Source: Cenococcum geophilum 1.58 | Lineage: Eukaryota; Ascomycota; Dothideomycetes; Gloniales; Gloniaceae | Reading direction: 5' to 3' | NCBI GenBank assembly: GCA_001692895.1 | Contig: KV748194.1 | Location: 1,856,746-1,920,745, forward strand | DNA: 64,000 nt | Part shown: in pieces, positions 1-11,155 of the stretch | How positions within the stretch are numbered: position 1 is the stretch's first letter | Layout of the letters: each line of letters starts with the position of its first letter | The notes under the pieces: generated by a model | The model's input: only the letters and a program-made list of their open reading frames with translations | Database searches by the model: none | Told to the model about the DNA's origin: nothing | Position numbers and translations under genes: made by a program

Positions 1-3000
1 TAAGTTATAAGCTAACTAATTAGGATTTTCTATGCCTGGTATAGAAAATCGCTATTAGCTTGCTTACCACTAGCGCCTTAGCGGCCCTCTTAACATCTTA
101 ACCTACTATATAGTAATTCTTACGCTAAGAGCGGTATACTACGCTAAAAGTAAGAGTTAAGGCAACGGAGGTTAGTAGTCTTAATCCTAATATATAGGCA
201 AAAGGCTTCTAATAACTACTAACCTAGCTGCTAAATTTGCTAATATAAACACCCTAAATCTTTAGCGAACTAGGCAGCGCCCTAGCGGAAGAAGTAGTTT
301 AAGTAACTACTTAGGTTAATCCCAGCAGCTACTAGATAGGAGGAAAGGATCTTATAAACCCCTAGAAAGGCAAAGGGTTTACCATTAAAACTAAATAAGG
401 GAGAGTTAAGGGGTTAAGGGTCCCTATTAAATAGCTTTATTATAGCAGCGACTAGGTATAATAGGCCGCCTACCGCCGTAATAGCAACGTTAACGCCCTA
501 GTGTTACTTATCGGCTTTACTCTATTTAAGGCGGAATGTTATCCTATTAGGCGTAAAGGTAATATTATATTAAGTAGCCTTTTTCGCTAGAAAGGTCGTT
601 TAGTTCTTAAGCTCCGCCGTAGTATACGTAATCTCGCCTATCTATAGAAATCCAGCAAATATAAGGGTAAATACGTCATTAGTGTTGACATCTAGTAGCA
701 ATAGGCCGTGTATTACTACCTAGGCTAGAATGTCCCTAGTAATAGGTTACTTATCCTTTTTTACTAAAGGAGAGATAGTAGCTGCTTTAGCAAGTAATTA
801 GTGTACTATAGGATCCTTAAATGCTATAATTAAGATGCTGTAATCCATGTAATGTAAGCGAATTGCGGAAATATAGGCTTATAAGGTTTTGGCCTTAAGC
901 CTACCTATTTATAGCTAGGAGGTACCAAACACGCGGTAAGTAATCTATTCGCCTAGTTTACGCGGCTTAGCCAGGTAGGGGGAGACTCCTTTAAGTACGC
1001 AGTATAACTCCTAGCTGTTAACTACTAAGAAATAGTTCTTATAGGTTACTAGCGTAAAGACGTTTTAGAGAAGGAGCGCGTAGAGGTTAAATAGCGCGTT
1101 AATATTATCTTTAAAGTTTATAGGCGGTTATAAGTAGTCCATTAGGTTTACGGCACCTATTAAAAACTTATTAGCTTTAATAGTAATAAATTAAGGGCCT
1201 AGTATAGGCAGAACTAATAGATAGCCGCGGCCTAGAATTAAGATAGTGTATTAGCTAAGCTATTTAAATCACCTAGGATCTACTTCGCGGATATTATAAT
1301 ATCGTAAGCTATAGTAGCTAGCATAATCTTACGGAGCGATTTATTTACTATACTATAGATAACGGTCTTTTTAATGCCCTAGTAAACTACTATACTATTA
1401 GTATAAATAGATAGCGCGCTATACTGCCAGTTAGTAGACTATAGATTAAATGCGTAAGTAATAGTATATATCTCTTTTAGATTAATATAGTCTACTTATT
1501 AACTGGGCTTAGGTAATATACTAAACGCCTAAAATTAAGGGAGGTTAGCTATATACTACTGCTAGTTATCCTTATATTTAAGTTCCTTAAAAAAGTAAAA
1601 GCCGCTAAACCTAAACCGGGTAGAGGCGTTAGTAAAAAGATAAATACAGGTACGCTTAACGTTGTTAAAGAATAATACCCTATTACTTATAGTAAGTAGG
1701 TTAAGCCAGATATATAAGTTACTTCGTAACTTAGTACTAAATTACCTAGGTTTATACTTGTTTGCTAGAGTCTTTAGCTAAGTAGTAATAAAGATCCAGA
1801 GAAATCTAAAGTAAGATTAACCAAGTCTAATTATATAGGCGTACTATATAAGGTAGCCCGCAAGCTGCTAGGCTTAAAGGAACAATAATAAGCCGTATTA
1901 GAGTGTAGTAGTGACTTTCTTAATAGCATATAATTGTTTCTATGGTAATAATCGCGTTTATATTTATATAGTGTTAATAGTATATTCTAAAACTTTAATA
2001 ATAGTTTCTGCTATATCTTTAGAGCTATTTTAAGGGATACCTAAAAAGTTAGTAATAGAGATATAAGTCTAGGTAACAGCCGCTAAGTTATTCGGGTTGG
2101 TAAGGATAAAGATAAAGTTATCTAGGTAGTATTCTACCTCGTAAGGCAGTTATAAATAGAGTATCCAGTACAGGCCTTCCGCAAAGAGGTTAAATATAAG
2201 CGGCGCAGTTTAAAGACTAAAGGATAGGCAGCATTCCTAGTAGGTAACACCTTCCTAGGAGAAGCCTATTAATGTTCTTGCCCTATAAGATAGGGGGACT
2301 ATATAGAACGCGTCTTTAATATCTCTTTTAAGCAGCAGATATCTATAACCTACAGAAATAACATAGGCTTAAATAGCGGTAACTGTAGTATATACTAGTG
2401 CTCTATATTCTTCTAGGATTACATTATTAACTAAAGATACTAGTAAAAAGGAGAGATTGTAAATTCGGCGGTATCCTCTATCCAATTTTGGCACTAGGCT
2501 AAGAGGTAAGACTATAATAGGCCCTATCGCGATTCTAATATGTCCTTTTTTAAGGTCTAATATTATCTTCTTAGAGATAAGATTAGCGTTATCCTAAAAG
2601 GAGTTATAGTTCCTATAAGATCTTAGGGTAGGGATAGACTTAGCTCCTATCTCGCAGCTATAGGTTAGGATGCCTACTAAGGTGGCTAGTAAATTACCCG
2701 GGTAGTTAGATAAAAGGGAGTACTACGCTAAAATTCTTAGGGGTAATAGAGAGTAGTAGAGAGCCTTCGCCTCTATAAAGGTAAAGAATAATAGTAATGT
2801 ATTAGGCCTAGGTCCTAGGCATATAATTAAAGTTGGTGTTATTATTAGGCTAGACCCTACTTTATAAGGTTCGCTTTACTATTCCTAGGCGCAAGCTTTA
2901 GATAATGTAGTGTAATCTTTACTATACTTTAAGCACTTATACGGGTATTTGTAAGCTATATTATTATAGCCTCTATTATTAAACCTGCGGCAGGTATTAG

Positions 3001-3769
3001 AGGTATAGGAGGTATCCGACCTAGGTCTCTTTAAGGCGGCAAAGCTAATAGCACTAGATATTATAAGGTATGGTGCTGTATACTAGGCTGGCATTTACTA
3101 ATTAGCGGGCTCTAGTTAGCCATTAGTTATTATAAAGGTATAATAGTTAAGTACTAAGTTAAGTATATAACCTACCTAGATATACTAGGTTAATAAGGTA
3201 TAAATTATATTTATTTAAAGAAGTATGCTAGCAATAAGGTCCAGTGGGCATATATAAAGGGTGCCAGTAATAACCATATAGTTAGTAAAACCTTTAAACC
3301 AAATGCCTTTATCTGTAAATAGCTTCCTATCTACCTTTATCTTCCTTATAACCAGAGTACCATTCTTAATCCATATCTTATTAGCGATCTTAATTTAAGT
3401 AGTATAGACTTAAAGACGGGCGAGGTTTACTAGATTAAAGGTACCCTTAAAAATGTCTAGGTAATCCCTTTTTATAACGCCAGGAAGGTGGAGTTTAAGC
3501 GACTTTATACTAGGAGGGAGAGGCTTACTAAGGATATTAGCTGTAGTAGCTATTATAGTAGCCTATAAGGCCGAAGCGGCCAAGCCTAACTGTAATTAAG
3601 CTATTTAAGCTAGGTAGTATTTATGCTGGCGAGCCTCCTCCGCTAGGCGGGCTTTACGCTCTTCCTTATACTTCTAAATCTCCCTTTTATCTCGGGCTTG
3701 TTCCCTTTACTCTTTAGTAATTTCGCGCTCTTTTACGGCAGCGGCGTGTATATTAGCCTTAGACGGCAT
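1..3769 (-). mobile_element. DIRS-like tyrosine-recombinase retrotransposon relic
   Basis: Reading the minus strand from about 3769 down to about 100 gives a degenerate polyprotein whose parts come in the DIRS order: a gag-like basic N-terminus, reverse transcriptase, RNase H-like connection, then a tyrosine recombinase. There is no integrase and no LTR. DIRS-type elements use the recombinase to integrate a circular intermediate and so leave no target duplication; none is visible. The 3' terminal repeat lies outside the window or is too decayed to see. RIP-type stops (TAG/TAA for Gln) occur throughout. An alternative is a fusion of two relics, but the spacing and common strand favour one element. 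Confidence 0.65.
100..3769 (-). pseudogene. Decayed DIRS polyprotein: gag-like, RT, RNase H-like, tyrosine recombinase
   Basis: The start is set at the ATG at 3769-3767, which begins MPSKANIHAAAVKER and runs into a charged Lys/Arg/Glu-rich segment. The RT lies at about 2570-2100 and shows KRDIKDAF, GFS-EGVTY, a TAPLIFNLFAEGLYWIL segment and YYLDNF, where the family has YLDDF. The recombinase N-terminal helix block is visible at about 880-760 (AYISAIR-HY-DY). A mid-domain block, ITFRLKQSR, lies at about 530. The C-terminal catalytic block at about 300-185 reads YFFR-GAA-FAKDLG then LLEAFCLYI. This corresponds to the family's HSFRRGAA and final LYI, so the catalytic His is now Tyr and the nucleophile Tyr is still encoded. 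Many in-frame TAG/TAA codons sit at Gln positions. It is not functional. Confidence 0.62.
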
Positions 3770-4139
3770 TATAGAACCAGTGGAGGAGGGTATAGCGGTT
3801 ATAGATGATAGTATAGTTAAGGTAGGTCGTCCAGGTGGGTTTGCTTGTTAGGATTATATACGCGTATAAGTCTCCCAGTTAGTTATAAGCGGTAATAGCG
3901 TTATAAAATAATTCTTAAATAAATAGATGATGAATGTATAATAAATATTAATAAGTTTAGCGATATTGAAAGTGAATTAGCCATGTAGTGACTACGTTCG
4001 ATATTCGCGAATATTGCGGGAGGTCTCAGCATTGTGCGTTGCTGAGGTAGATGCTGCCAAGCAATATATAGACGCTAGTATATAATTAATGAACTTTGGG
4101 AAATAATATAAAATATTGGGGTCAAGTTATTCCAATATC
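3770..4139. other. Non-coding spacer between DIRS relic and hAT-C remnant
   Basis: This stretch holds the presumed 5' untranslated part of the DIRS element and then less mutated sequence from about 3960, where CpA and TpG reappear. I found no open frame, inverted repeat or duplication that marks the element boundary. Confidence 0.4.
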
Positions 4140-4324
4140 CGCAACCTCCGTCACACGGATATTGTTGAATTTACTAAGAACCTTTGCGAAACACGCTCAG
4201 ACGTGATTCTGGTGGCACAAACGTAGTTAGTCAGCTTGCGGACCGATTGAAAATCCGCACCAACGTCTGAGCTTGCTGAGGTAAACGTCTGAGCTCGCTG
4301 AGGTAAACGACCTATCTTGATCGC

Positions 4325-4803
4325 TTTGAGGAATATCTTGCTACCACGCGTACTTCTTGCCGAGTATTAACACTTTGACGTCTTACAATACTGACAGAAT
4401 TACTATGAGAGCCAGCCAGATCTTGCTCAATTTGCGCTTGATATATTAACCATACCTCCTATAAGCGATAAATGCGAGCGACCCTTCAGCAGCTGCAAGA
4501 TCCTTCTTAGCGACCGGCGTTCCCGATTATAAATAAGTATAATTAAGGCAAATGAGGTTCTTCGGCATTCATATAGGCCACCGCTAAAAGGTACATTTAA
4601 CAATAAGGAAGTAGATGAGTTGGTAGGAGAGCCTTGCGAAAGGGTGCCGCTCAGGAAGCAGCAAAGGCCCGATTTGCTGCTGCTGTTGCCGCAGAGGCAG
4701 CTGCTTAGGTAGAGGACGGCGTGACTGATGAGGAGAAAGAGAAGCTAGATGAGCAATATACGGCTATTAAGATTGACTACGAGAATAAGGTTATTGGTAG
4801 GGT
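4325..4803 (+). pseudogene. hAT-C transposase, C-terminal dimerisation domain fragment
   Basis: The plus strand encodes the conserved hAT C-terminal block: LAQFALDILTIPPISDKCER, then PFSSCKILLSDRRSRL, a stop, and IIKANEVLRHSY. In the family this block mediates transposase dimerisation and ends the RNase H-like catalytic fold. A short upstream piece, EEYLATTRTSC then FDVLQY, needs one frame change to join. Downstream an Ala-rich acidic tail (AAKARFAAAVAAEAAA, a stop, VEDGVTDEEKEKLDEQYTA) ends at TAA near 4805 and needs another frame change. With the N-terminal BED finger and most of the catalytic core missing, this is a fragment. Frameshifts rather than only RIP stops mark it as older or differently decayed than hAT-A. 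Confidence 0.6.
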
Positions 4804-4903
4804 ATAATATAGGTAGCTTTTAGTGAGTTATTCTACATCTACCCTTCCTTTTATAACACCGCGCTAACGCCAAGCCTTTCTATATTTAGTATATAAATGC
4901 ACT

Positions 4904-4976
4904 GGAGCTCCATGGAGCTCCTGGAGTCAAACAATTTACTAGCTGGATGGAGTGGATTTGAGCTCAGATCCACTCC
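4904..4976. repeat. Pair of palindromes in the hAT-C end
   Basis: Positions 4904-4921 are a perfect 18-bp palindrome (GGAGCTCCATGGAGCTCC). Positions 4949-4976 form a 28-bp palindrome, GGAGTGGAT around TGAGCTCA, with a single mismatch that a C-to-T change explains. Both sit just inside the right end of the hAT-C remnant. They may be transposase-binding subterminal motifs, though this is inference. Confidence 0.6.
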
Positions 4977-5015
4977 AGTCCAGTCCAAAAAGATCACTAG
5001 ACTAGCCACTTAACG

Positions 5016-5023
5016 ACTACGCT
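5016..5023. repeat. Left target-site duplication of hAT-A
   Basis: The octamer actacgct directly precedes the left terminus of hAT-A. The right copy at 11143-11150 is accacgct, 7 of 8 identical, with a C/T difference of RIP type. Eight bases is the standard duplication length for hAT insertion. Confidence 0.75.
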
Positions 5024-5165
5024 TAGAGTTGGTAACAAGCAAGCTGGCTTGCTAGCTTGGCTTGCTTGCTTGATTACTAATTAAGCAAGCCAGCAAGCTA
5101 AAAGCCTATTTTGGGCAAGCAAGCAAGCTGAATAAGGCTCAGCTTGCTTGCTTGCTTGCCCGCTT
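5024..5165 (+). repeat. Left terminal and subterminal repeats of hAT-A
   Basis: The terminus (agagttggtaa) is followed by many copies of CAAG/GCAAGC in both orientations up to about 5160. These mirror the right end and probably served as transposase-binding sites. Confidence 0.65.
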
Positions 5166-5529
5166 AATAGGAAATATATATATAAGTTTTAGTTGAGATT
5201 TAAATCTAGTAATACACTTTTAGTATTAAGTTTGATGATTTCGCATACAAATATGCTCGTTTAATTGTTTTTCCGCGCCGAGATTTCTTACGCGTTAGTC
5301 ACGATCTATAATTAAGGAGATCTTTCTGCTATACCCTCCCCCTTAAAACCACCAAACTAGTAGCTATCTACTAGCTCTACTATTAGCTATACCTTATAAT
5401 CTTACCAAAGCTAACCTAAACGCGATAGCCACTCTAACGCCTATAATTACTCTTTCCGAAGCTCTCGCTCCAGATATATCCCCCTTACTTTTAGATAATA
5501 ATAATTTTAAGACAAATTATAATAGAATT

Positions 5530-6999
5530 AACTAGCAACGACTCGGCTAATATTAGAAGCCGTTTAGAGCCTTAAAAAGGAACGTAAGCTTTATCTATAA
5601 GTATAGATATCAGCTTTAACATCGCATTAGCAAGCGACTATACTAGGAATATAAGTATTGCCATTAGCATACTCTACCTAGTGGTCGATTTAATATTACC
5701 TCTACTACTTCTTCTACGTCCTAATACCTTATAGAAAAAAGAAAAGACCACGGCTATAATAAATATGGCGTAATTAAATTTAATAAGAAGCGGAAAGCAA
5801 CTATCCTTAAAGTACTTAATAAAAAATATAAGATCTCTTAAGGCCTTATAAATAACCTTATTAGCGGCTTTAATAAAACAACCTTCCAGTAAGCCGTAAT
5901 TAAGTAGATTACTAACAATAATCATCCTCTATAAGAGGTCAAAACACCTTCCTTCTATATTATAATAGCTACCGCCAATCCTAACGCCGAGAAGTAAATT
6001 TAGAAAAGCTACTGATTAGTTCGGCTTTATATAATGCAGGACTATAAGGCCTATTAGCCAGCCGTAATTAATAAGCTTACGTACGCCCGTTTAAAGCTTT
6101 ATTTCTTATTTAACGGCTAGACTACACGCAGTAGTAAACATTCTCTTACTAGCGTATATATTTACTACCTTAATCGCAAAGGCAGAGTCGTTAACTACTT
6201 GGTTGCTCTACTAGAGCTACTCGGCCGTTATATAGGAATTAACTACGCAGAAGTAATTAGCAGCGTTTTTACCCATTTTAACGTTAGTAAAGAGAGGCTT
6301 AGCTATTTTATTACTAATAACGCCGCTAATAATGGCACTTATATAGATTATTTATCTACCAAACTTAACTTTAAGAAGGAGGATTATTAGATTTAATGCG
6401 TAGCTTATACACTTAATCTAGTAGCCTAGTTAATTTTATTTAAAAAAGATAAAGACGCGTATAAGAATAAGGATTTAAATATACTAATACGTTAATTAAT
6501 AAATCTTAACTTTTTATTCCCTTACTAACCTCTACTAAGCAGGACGAAGAACGCTTCCTTAAAGAATAGCAAAGGGAAGGCCCCCTTAGCGTTCTTATTA
6601 ATATCCTTAATTCTATTAATACACCTCAGCTTTATTAAATCTTTAAGGATTATTAGTAAGAGGAGCAGAGCAATCTACTAAAAGCTAGCTTTAAAATCCT
6701 TAAAGTAGTTAAGCTAGTTAAAACTAGATAAAATAGTTATTATAACGCCTTTACCTAAGCTATCCTCCTTTATAGCCTAATTAATTTAATTATATAATAT
6801 ATAATTATAAAGTATAAGAAGGAAGTAGCTCCTTTAGTAGCTAAAGGGAAGCTAGTGCCTCTACCTCCTCTAGTTATTATAGGTAGAGCTTTAACCTCTT
6901 ATAATTAGGACGTTATTATTAACTACATTAACATCCTATTACCAATTCGCGAAGCTACTAAGATGCTTAAAGCTAGAGGCAAGTTGGGCCTATATAGAG
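5530..6999 (+). pseudogene. hAT-A transposase, N-terminal and catalytic part
   Basis: A BED-type finger is recognisable near 5600-5670: YKYRYQLQHRISKRLY then EYKYCH-H, where the family has CKYCHQH. The RNase H-like core follows with ARLKLYFLFNG-TTRSSKHSL at about 6085 and the longest open piece at 6199-6390, containing VALLELLGRYIGINYAEVIS and ERLSYFITNNAANNGTYIDY. The FITNNAANN segment corresponds to the family's TDNAANN motif, with the catalytic Asp now Asn. CVAYTLNLVA, where the family has CVAHTLNL, follows near 6400. Stops are nearly all TAG/TAA at Gln or Trp positions. The frame continues to the hAT-B target site and resumes beyond it. Confidence 0.75.
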
Positions 7000-7007
7000 C
7001 AATTTAG
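7000..7007. repeat. Left target-site duplication of hAT-B
   Basis: The octamer caatttag is repeated exactly at 10039-10046, outside the right end of hAT-B. Confidence 0.85.
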
Positions 7008-10000
7008 TAGGCTTGCAAATCATTTAACCTAACTTAATTAACACCTTAAGTTGGTTAAATTGAAAGCTTTATAAGCAGAGGGCTCAATTAATTAAATTAA
7101 TTGAATTAATATTGCAATAGTTGCAACTAAATCTAACTAGTGTAGTAGTTAGGAACTATTATAAGTCTTAGTATGGTGTTGATGCAGGAGGACCTACCTT
7201 GCAATGCCTAGGCCGTTTTCCACTAGCGTTTTTTTCGCCCCGGCTATCAATATAGCCTATCGCGAGTCTTGGCATGGTGTTAAGTCACCTTCCTACCGTG
7301 TATGTCCTATTTTTTCCTTCTACGGGCGCTTTAACTGCCTATCTACTATATTAATTATGCCTTCCTTATCTCACAATCCTACCGCCATTAAAGCTCTAAT
7401 TATATCGGGTTGTAGTCGTGCGTGATTAGCAGTAAGAAGTAAGCCCGTAAGGCTAAATATACGTTTAGGGTCTACTAATATTAGTAGAATCGTTAGTAAA
7501 TTAAGAGCTATATAAGCGAGTTATTAGTAGTAAGTTCCTTTTAATCTAGCTTACCAATAGGCAATTAGATCGGTATAGCAAACGTCCTTAGGGTAACCTG
7601 CTCGTATAAGCCAGTCGTTATACTTATCGCGATTATTTATAGGTGTCGTCTAAGCAAAGCTGCTGACGAAGTAGTTATTAATTTTAGATAAAAAGACGCG
7701 CTGCTATATAAGAGGCTCGCCGTTAGTAATTAATTTAATTGGACGGTATTTATACTTAAGCCATAGTTTATAAATAGCTTACTTAGCTACTTCCTTCTAA
7801 CTAGCTCAGCCTTTGCCCGTCTAATATTTATTAGCAAAAGTCCATTTAATTAACGGATAAAGGATAGTGGCGGCGATATACGCAGGTAAATAATTAGTGA
7901 GTTCGTAGTAGTTAGTTAGCTTTAGCTAAGCTATATTAATATTATAACGGAAGTAAGGCTTCTAGTAGTGTTTATACTGCACTTTAAAGCGCTTAAATTA
8001 ATTAAGTAGATATTTAAATATAGGAAGAACCTCCTATAGAGATCCGAATTTGCCTATATTAATTAGTTCGCAATAGAAATTAATAATGTTTATACGCACC
8101 TTCCTTTAAGCGTCCTTCTAGTCGCTTTATAGCAATCTAAAAAGGCTTTAAAATAGCTAGATATTTAGTTAATATAGCCCAATTATTATCTGTTAGGTAG
8201 TTCTGTATAATATTAGGCTCTTTATAAACTCTTATAGGCGGATCCTTTATACCGTTCTTAGTAACTTTAGCCTAGTATATTATCTATTTAAGAACTTTAT
8301 TACTAATAAGGCGATTAATAGGGTTTCTAAGCTTTATTACGCGTTTAATTGCTAATTCTATAGAGTTCCAGCCCGTCTCTACCGGCTTAATTAAAAGAAG
8401 CTTAATATTAGCTTACAACGCTTCTTCTTAAGGCTCTAGATCCTAAAGCTTAAGGAGCTTTTTAATATGTTGCTTAGAATTAAATATTTAAAAAATAATA
8501 TTTTAAAGCTTACCTATAGGCCGGATCTTCCGCCAAGCTAGTATCTAGCGGAGGACCGTATCTAAATCTTCTTCTTCTTTATCTAAAGCGCTTAAATTTG
8601 CGCCAAAAAGCAGCATATAAGTAACTAGATTAATAACATAGCCTATATAATAAAGATAACGATATAGCGGATTAAATCTAAACTCTGTAGAGAGGTCGTT
8701 AATATAGGTGTTATTATTATCCGCATTATCTGCTATAAAGTAGCCTACCTACTACTCACTAATTCTAAACTTAGTAAGGATTTTTGTAATATTGGCTTCT
8801 ATATTAACGCCGAGATATCGCTCTTCTTAATAGGGTAGGGCTAGAAGGAAGGAACGGTGCTAGTTCTTTACGTCTATAAAGTAAACGACAATTCCTATAT
8901 AGTAGTTAGTAATTAATATAATAGCGGCCTAAAGCTAAGCTTATTAAGTAATAATAAGTAATTATAAGACGTCTAAAGATTAAATAATAGATAAATCTTG
9001 CCCGGCGCTCCACGTAGTAAAGCAGTAATAACTTCCTTATGTCAATTAAACTCAATAATTATTAACTCTCTTATTGTTAAATGTAAAGGTAAGAGGCCTG
9101 TGGTTAATATAGCTTAATTAGTATACCCTATAAGATCGCGAAATAAGCTACTTTTAAGCTTATAAAATAGAATATTATCGCGGATAACCCATTATATTAA
9201 AAGCCAAGTAAAATGATCTAAATTAAGGCTTTAGATAAGGGTGTTTATTTGGGCTTAATCCTCTAGCTTATTAACTTAAAGTTATAGCTGTTTAAAGACT
9301 AATCGTCCTTACTTTACCTAATTAGTAAAATCGCCGCTAATACTATATTCTTCCTGTATATGCTTTAAGTAATTAGCGGTGCCTAAATCTAGATATATAA
9401 GTCTTCTTCTTATAATAGATTCTGCAAAGCTAATACCGCTTACCCATTTTACTATGCTTAATATTATATCCATACTTCTATATAGCCCCGCAACGTCTGC
9501 CTAACGTTAAATAAGGAAAGTAGTAGCTAAGAAGGCGTTTCCAGTTAACATCTACGTAATCGTCTGGCTGGAAATCGGTAGTAAACGCGTTAGTATCACC
9601 GTCCAAGCTATGATCTAAGGCGCGTTAGAGGTTTGTAGGTGCGGTAGGATTAGAACAAGTAGTAGAAAGGGTTAAGGTATTTATTTAGCAATTGTCTAAC
9701 GCGTTAAAAGCTATAGAGCGAATCTAGTAGTAAAACTCTGCTTACCTGCAAGACTTTGGCGCCGATATAATGGTATAAATAACGGGTAATGCTCGGATAA
9801 ACTTTTTTTGGTAAGGAACACTAACACAAATAAGGTTTAGGGCATTACTGCATATAAACTTCAGTATATTTCTATATAATATCAAAAGCTTCAATATTTT
9901 TTAATCAACTTAATTCAATTAGGACCTCTAGATTGAATGCGTTGCCAAGGCCGCGAGCTCTCAGTTGATTGAATTGATTGAGTCTTGGCATTCAATTCAA

Positions 10001-10038
10001 TTCAATATTGAAGCCTCGTTGAATGATTTGCAAGCCTG
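7008..10038 (-). mobile_element. hAT-B DNA transposon nested in hAT-A
   Basis: The ends are inverted repeats of about 20 bp: taggcttgcaaatcatttaa on the left and, on the complementary strand, caggcttgcaaatcattcaa on the right. Subterminal CAATT/AATTG motifs follow inward at both ends. A perfect 8-bp target duplication (caatttag) flanks the 3031-bp element. It carries one degenerate transposase on the minus strand. It interrupts the hAT-A reading frame, so it is the younger of the two. Confidence 0.85.
7320..9714 (-). pseudogene. hAT-B transposase, decayed full length
   Basis: The minus-strand frame begins near 9714 with ATA where an ATG is expected (IAFNALDNC), which fits a G-to-A start loss. 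A BED-like finger follows at about 9480-9380 with YGYNIKHSKMGKRY then LCRIYYKKKTYISRFRHR. Catalytic-core pieces are scattered through 9300-8000. The C-terminal block at about 7530-7330 is clear: FSLTGLLLTANHARLQPDII then RALMAVG, before the TAG at 7320-7322. Between them, YLPAYIAATILYPLIKWTFA at about 7900 is the family's helix before the dimerisation domain. At roughly 795 codons it matches a normal hAT transposase. TAG/TAA stops occur throughout. Confidence 0.72.
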
Positions 10039-10046
10039 CAATTTAG
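10039..10046. repeat. Right target-site duplication of hAT-B
   Basis: Exact copy of the octamer caatttag found at 7000-7007. Confidence 0.85.
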
Positions 10047-10796
10047 GAGGTTATTCCTACGCTTGATTAGCTGCTAAAGCTCTTTAAGGAAAAAAAGGCT
10101 TAAGTAGGTAAAGCAATAATAGAAGACTATCCAGATTAAGAAGCAATTAAGGATCACTACGCAATTAACCTCAATTGTGGTTGGTTAAAGCTTCAGAAGT
10201 ATTTTAAGAAGCTTAATAAAACTCTTATCTACTATGCAGCCGTCCTACTTCATCCTCTCTATAAATACTTCTACAAATATGCATGGGCAGATTACCTAAA
10301 TTGGCTAATTAAAAACGATACAGCTTTTCTAAAGCTTTGGCTTTAATATAAAGCTTAACCAGATCCTCTAACTACGCCATTAAATTAGTTATAGAAACGG
10401 GCACACGCGGCGTCAGGTAGAGACGACTACATTTACGCTAATACTCGTGGCTCTTAAGGGCTTGTCGACGTCGACGAATATAAGACTTGGAAGGCTTAAG
10501 AGCCTCTTAATAACAACTACCCGCTCGCGAACGATCCTATATTATATTGGTGGCAGGAGCGATTAACTCGGCCGAAGCTCTTAAGGATAGCTCTTAATAT
10601 ATTGACTATACCAGCTATAAGCGACGACTGCAAACGAGCATTTAGTAAAGCTGGTGATCTTTTAGAGCCGCGTCGATTAAGGCTCCGCCCTAATATTATT
10701 GCTACTCTACAGTATAATCGCAGCTACAAAAAAATGGGCTTTAAAAGGTCTAGTAGAAGTAGTAAGTTCGCCATAATCTATATAGGAAATAGCTAA
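10047..10796 (+). pseudogene. hAT-A transposase, C-terminal part
   Basis: This continues the hAT-A reading frame on the far side of hAT-B. It shows AAVLLHPLYKYFYKYAWADY at about 10230, then NNYPLANDPILYWWQERLTR at about 10515. The dimerisation domain at 10602-10740 follows: IPAISDDCKRAFSKAGDLLE then PRRLRLRPNIIATLQYN. The last stretch, from about 10540 to the stop at 10796, is open. Upstream stops are TAG/TAA at Gln positions. This end is much less mutated than the N-terminal part, consistent with weaker RIP near the edge of the element. Confidence 0.75.
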
Positions 10797-11009
10797 CATC
10801 TAGGTTTAGCAATAAAGTCCTTATTATCAAAGCCAAAGCCTCCCTCGAAGCCTCCCTCAAAGCCTTCCTCAACACCACGCCAAGCCTCGTGATAGCTACC
10901 ACTGCGCAAATATACTACATAATTACTACAAGTTGTGGCTGCGGAGGAGCTTTGGGTGGCTTACGGCCTAAATTTTGTATACTACACCAAATTTCTATAT
11001 AAAATTAAT

Positions 11010-11142
11010 CAAGCGGCCAAGCAAGCAAGCAAGCTGACGATTTATTTCAAACAAGCCAAGCAAGCGAGCTCAAGGTGTCAAAAATTGCAAGCAAGCAAGC
11101 TGAGGCTGCTCAGCTTGGCTTGCTTGCTTATTACCAACTCTG
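11010..11142 (+). repeat. Right terminal and subterminal repeats of hAT-A
   Basis: Clusters of CAAGC and GCTTG precede the right terminus ccaactctg and mirror the left end in inverted orientation. Confidence 0.65.
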
Positions 11143-11150
11143 ACCACGCT
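11143..11150. repeat. Right target-site duplication of hAT-A
   Basis: The octamer accacgct matches the left copy at 5016-5023 except for one C/T difference. It ends 5 bases before the stop codon of the neighbouring gene. Confidence 0.75.
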
Positions 11151-11155
11151 GCTCT

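Larger units (their letters stand above)
4140..5015 (+). mobile_element. hAT-C: 3' remnant of a third hAT transposon
   Basis: The segment holds the C-terminal third of a hAT transposase followed by about 200 bases of non-coding end sequence with two strong palindromes. It is noticeably less RIP-mutated than its neighbours: only one clear Gln-to-stop is seen in the dimerisation domain. No 5' part of the transposase was found to the left, so the element is truncated there. Its right boundary is unclear; hAT-A inserts at 5016-5023, immediately to the right. Confidence 0.55.
5024..11142 (+). mobile_element. hAT-A DNA transposon, split by hAT-B
   Basis: The left end reads tagagttggtaacaagcaag. 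The right end, on the opposite strand, reads cagagttggtaataagcaag, an imperfect terminal inverted repeat. Both ends are followed inward by dense CAAG/GCTTG motifs, typical of hAT subterminal repeats. The 8-bp duplication outside supports a real insertion. The transposase is on the plus strand in two parts (about 5530-6999 and 10047-10796) because a second hAT sits between them. Removing that element and one duplication copy leaves about 3.1 kb, a usual size for a fungal hAT. Confidence 0.82.

Noticed and set aside
5674-5925. 83-codon minus-strand open frame in hAT-A
   Set aside because: Antisense to the transposase N-terminal region. Its hydrophobic look follows from AT-rich sequence.
7204-7425. 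73-codon plus-strand open frame near the left end of hAT-B
   Set aside because: Antisense to the conserved C-terminus of the hAT-B transposase.
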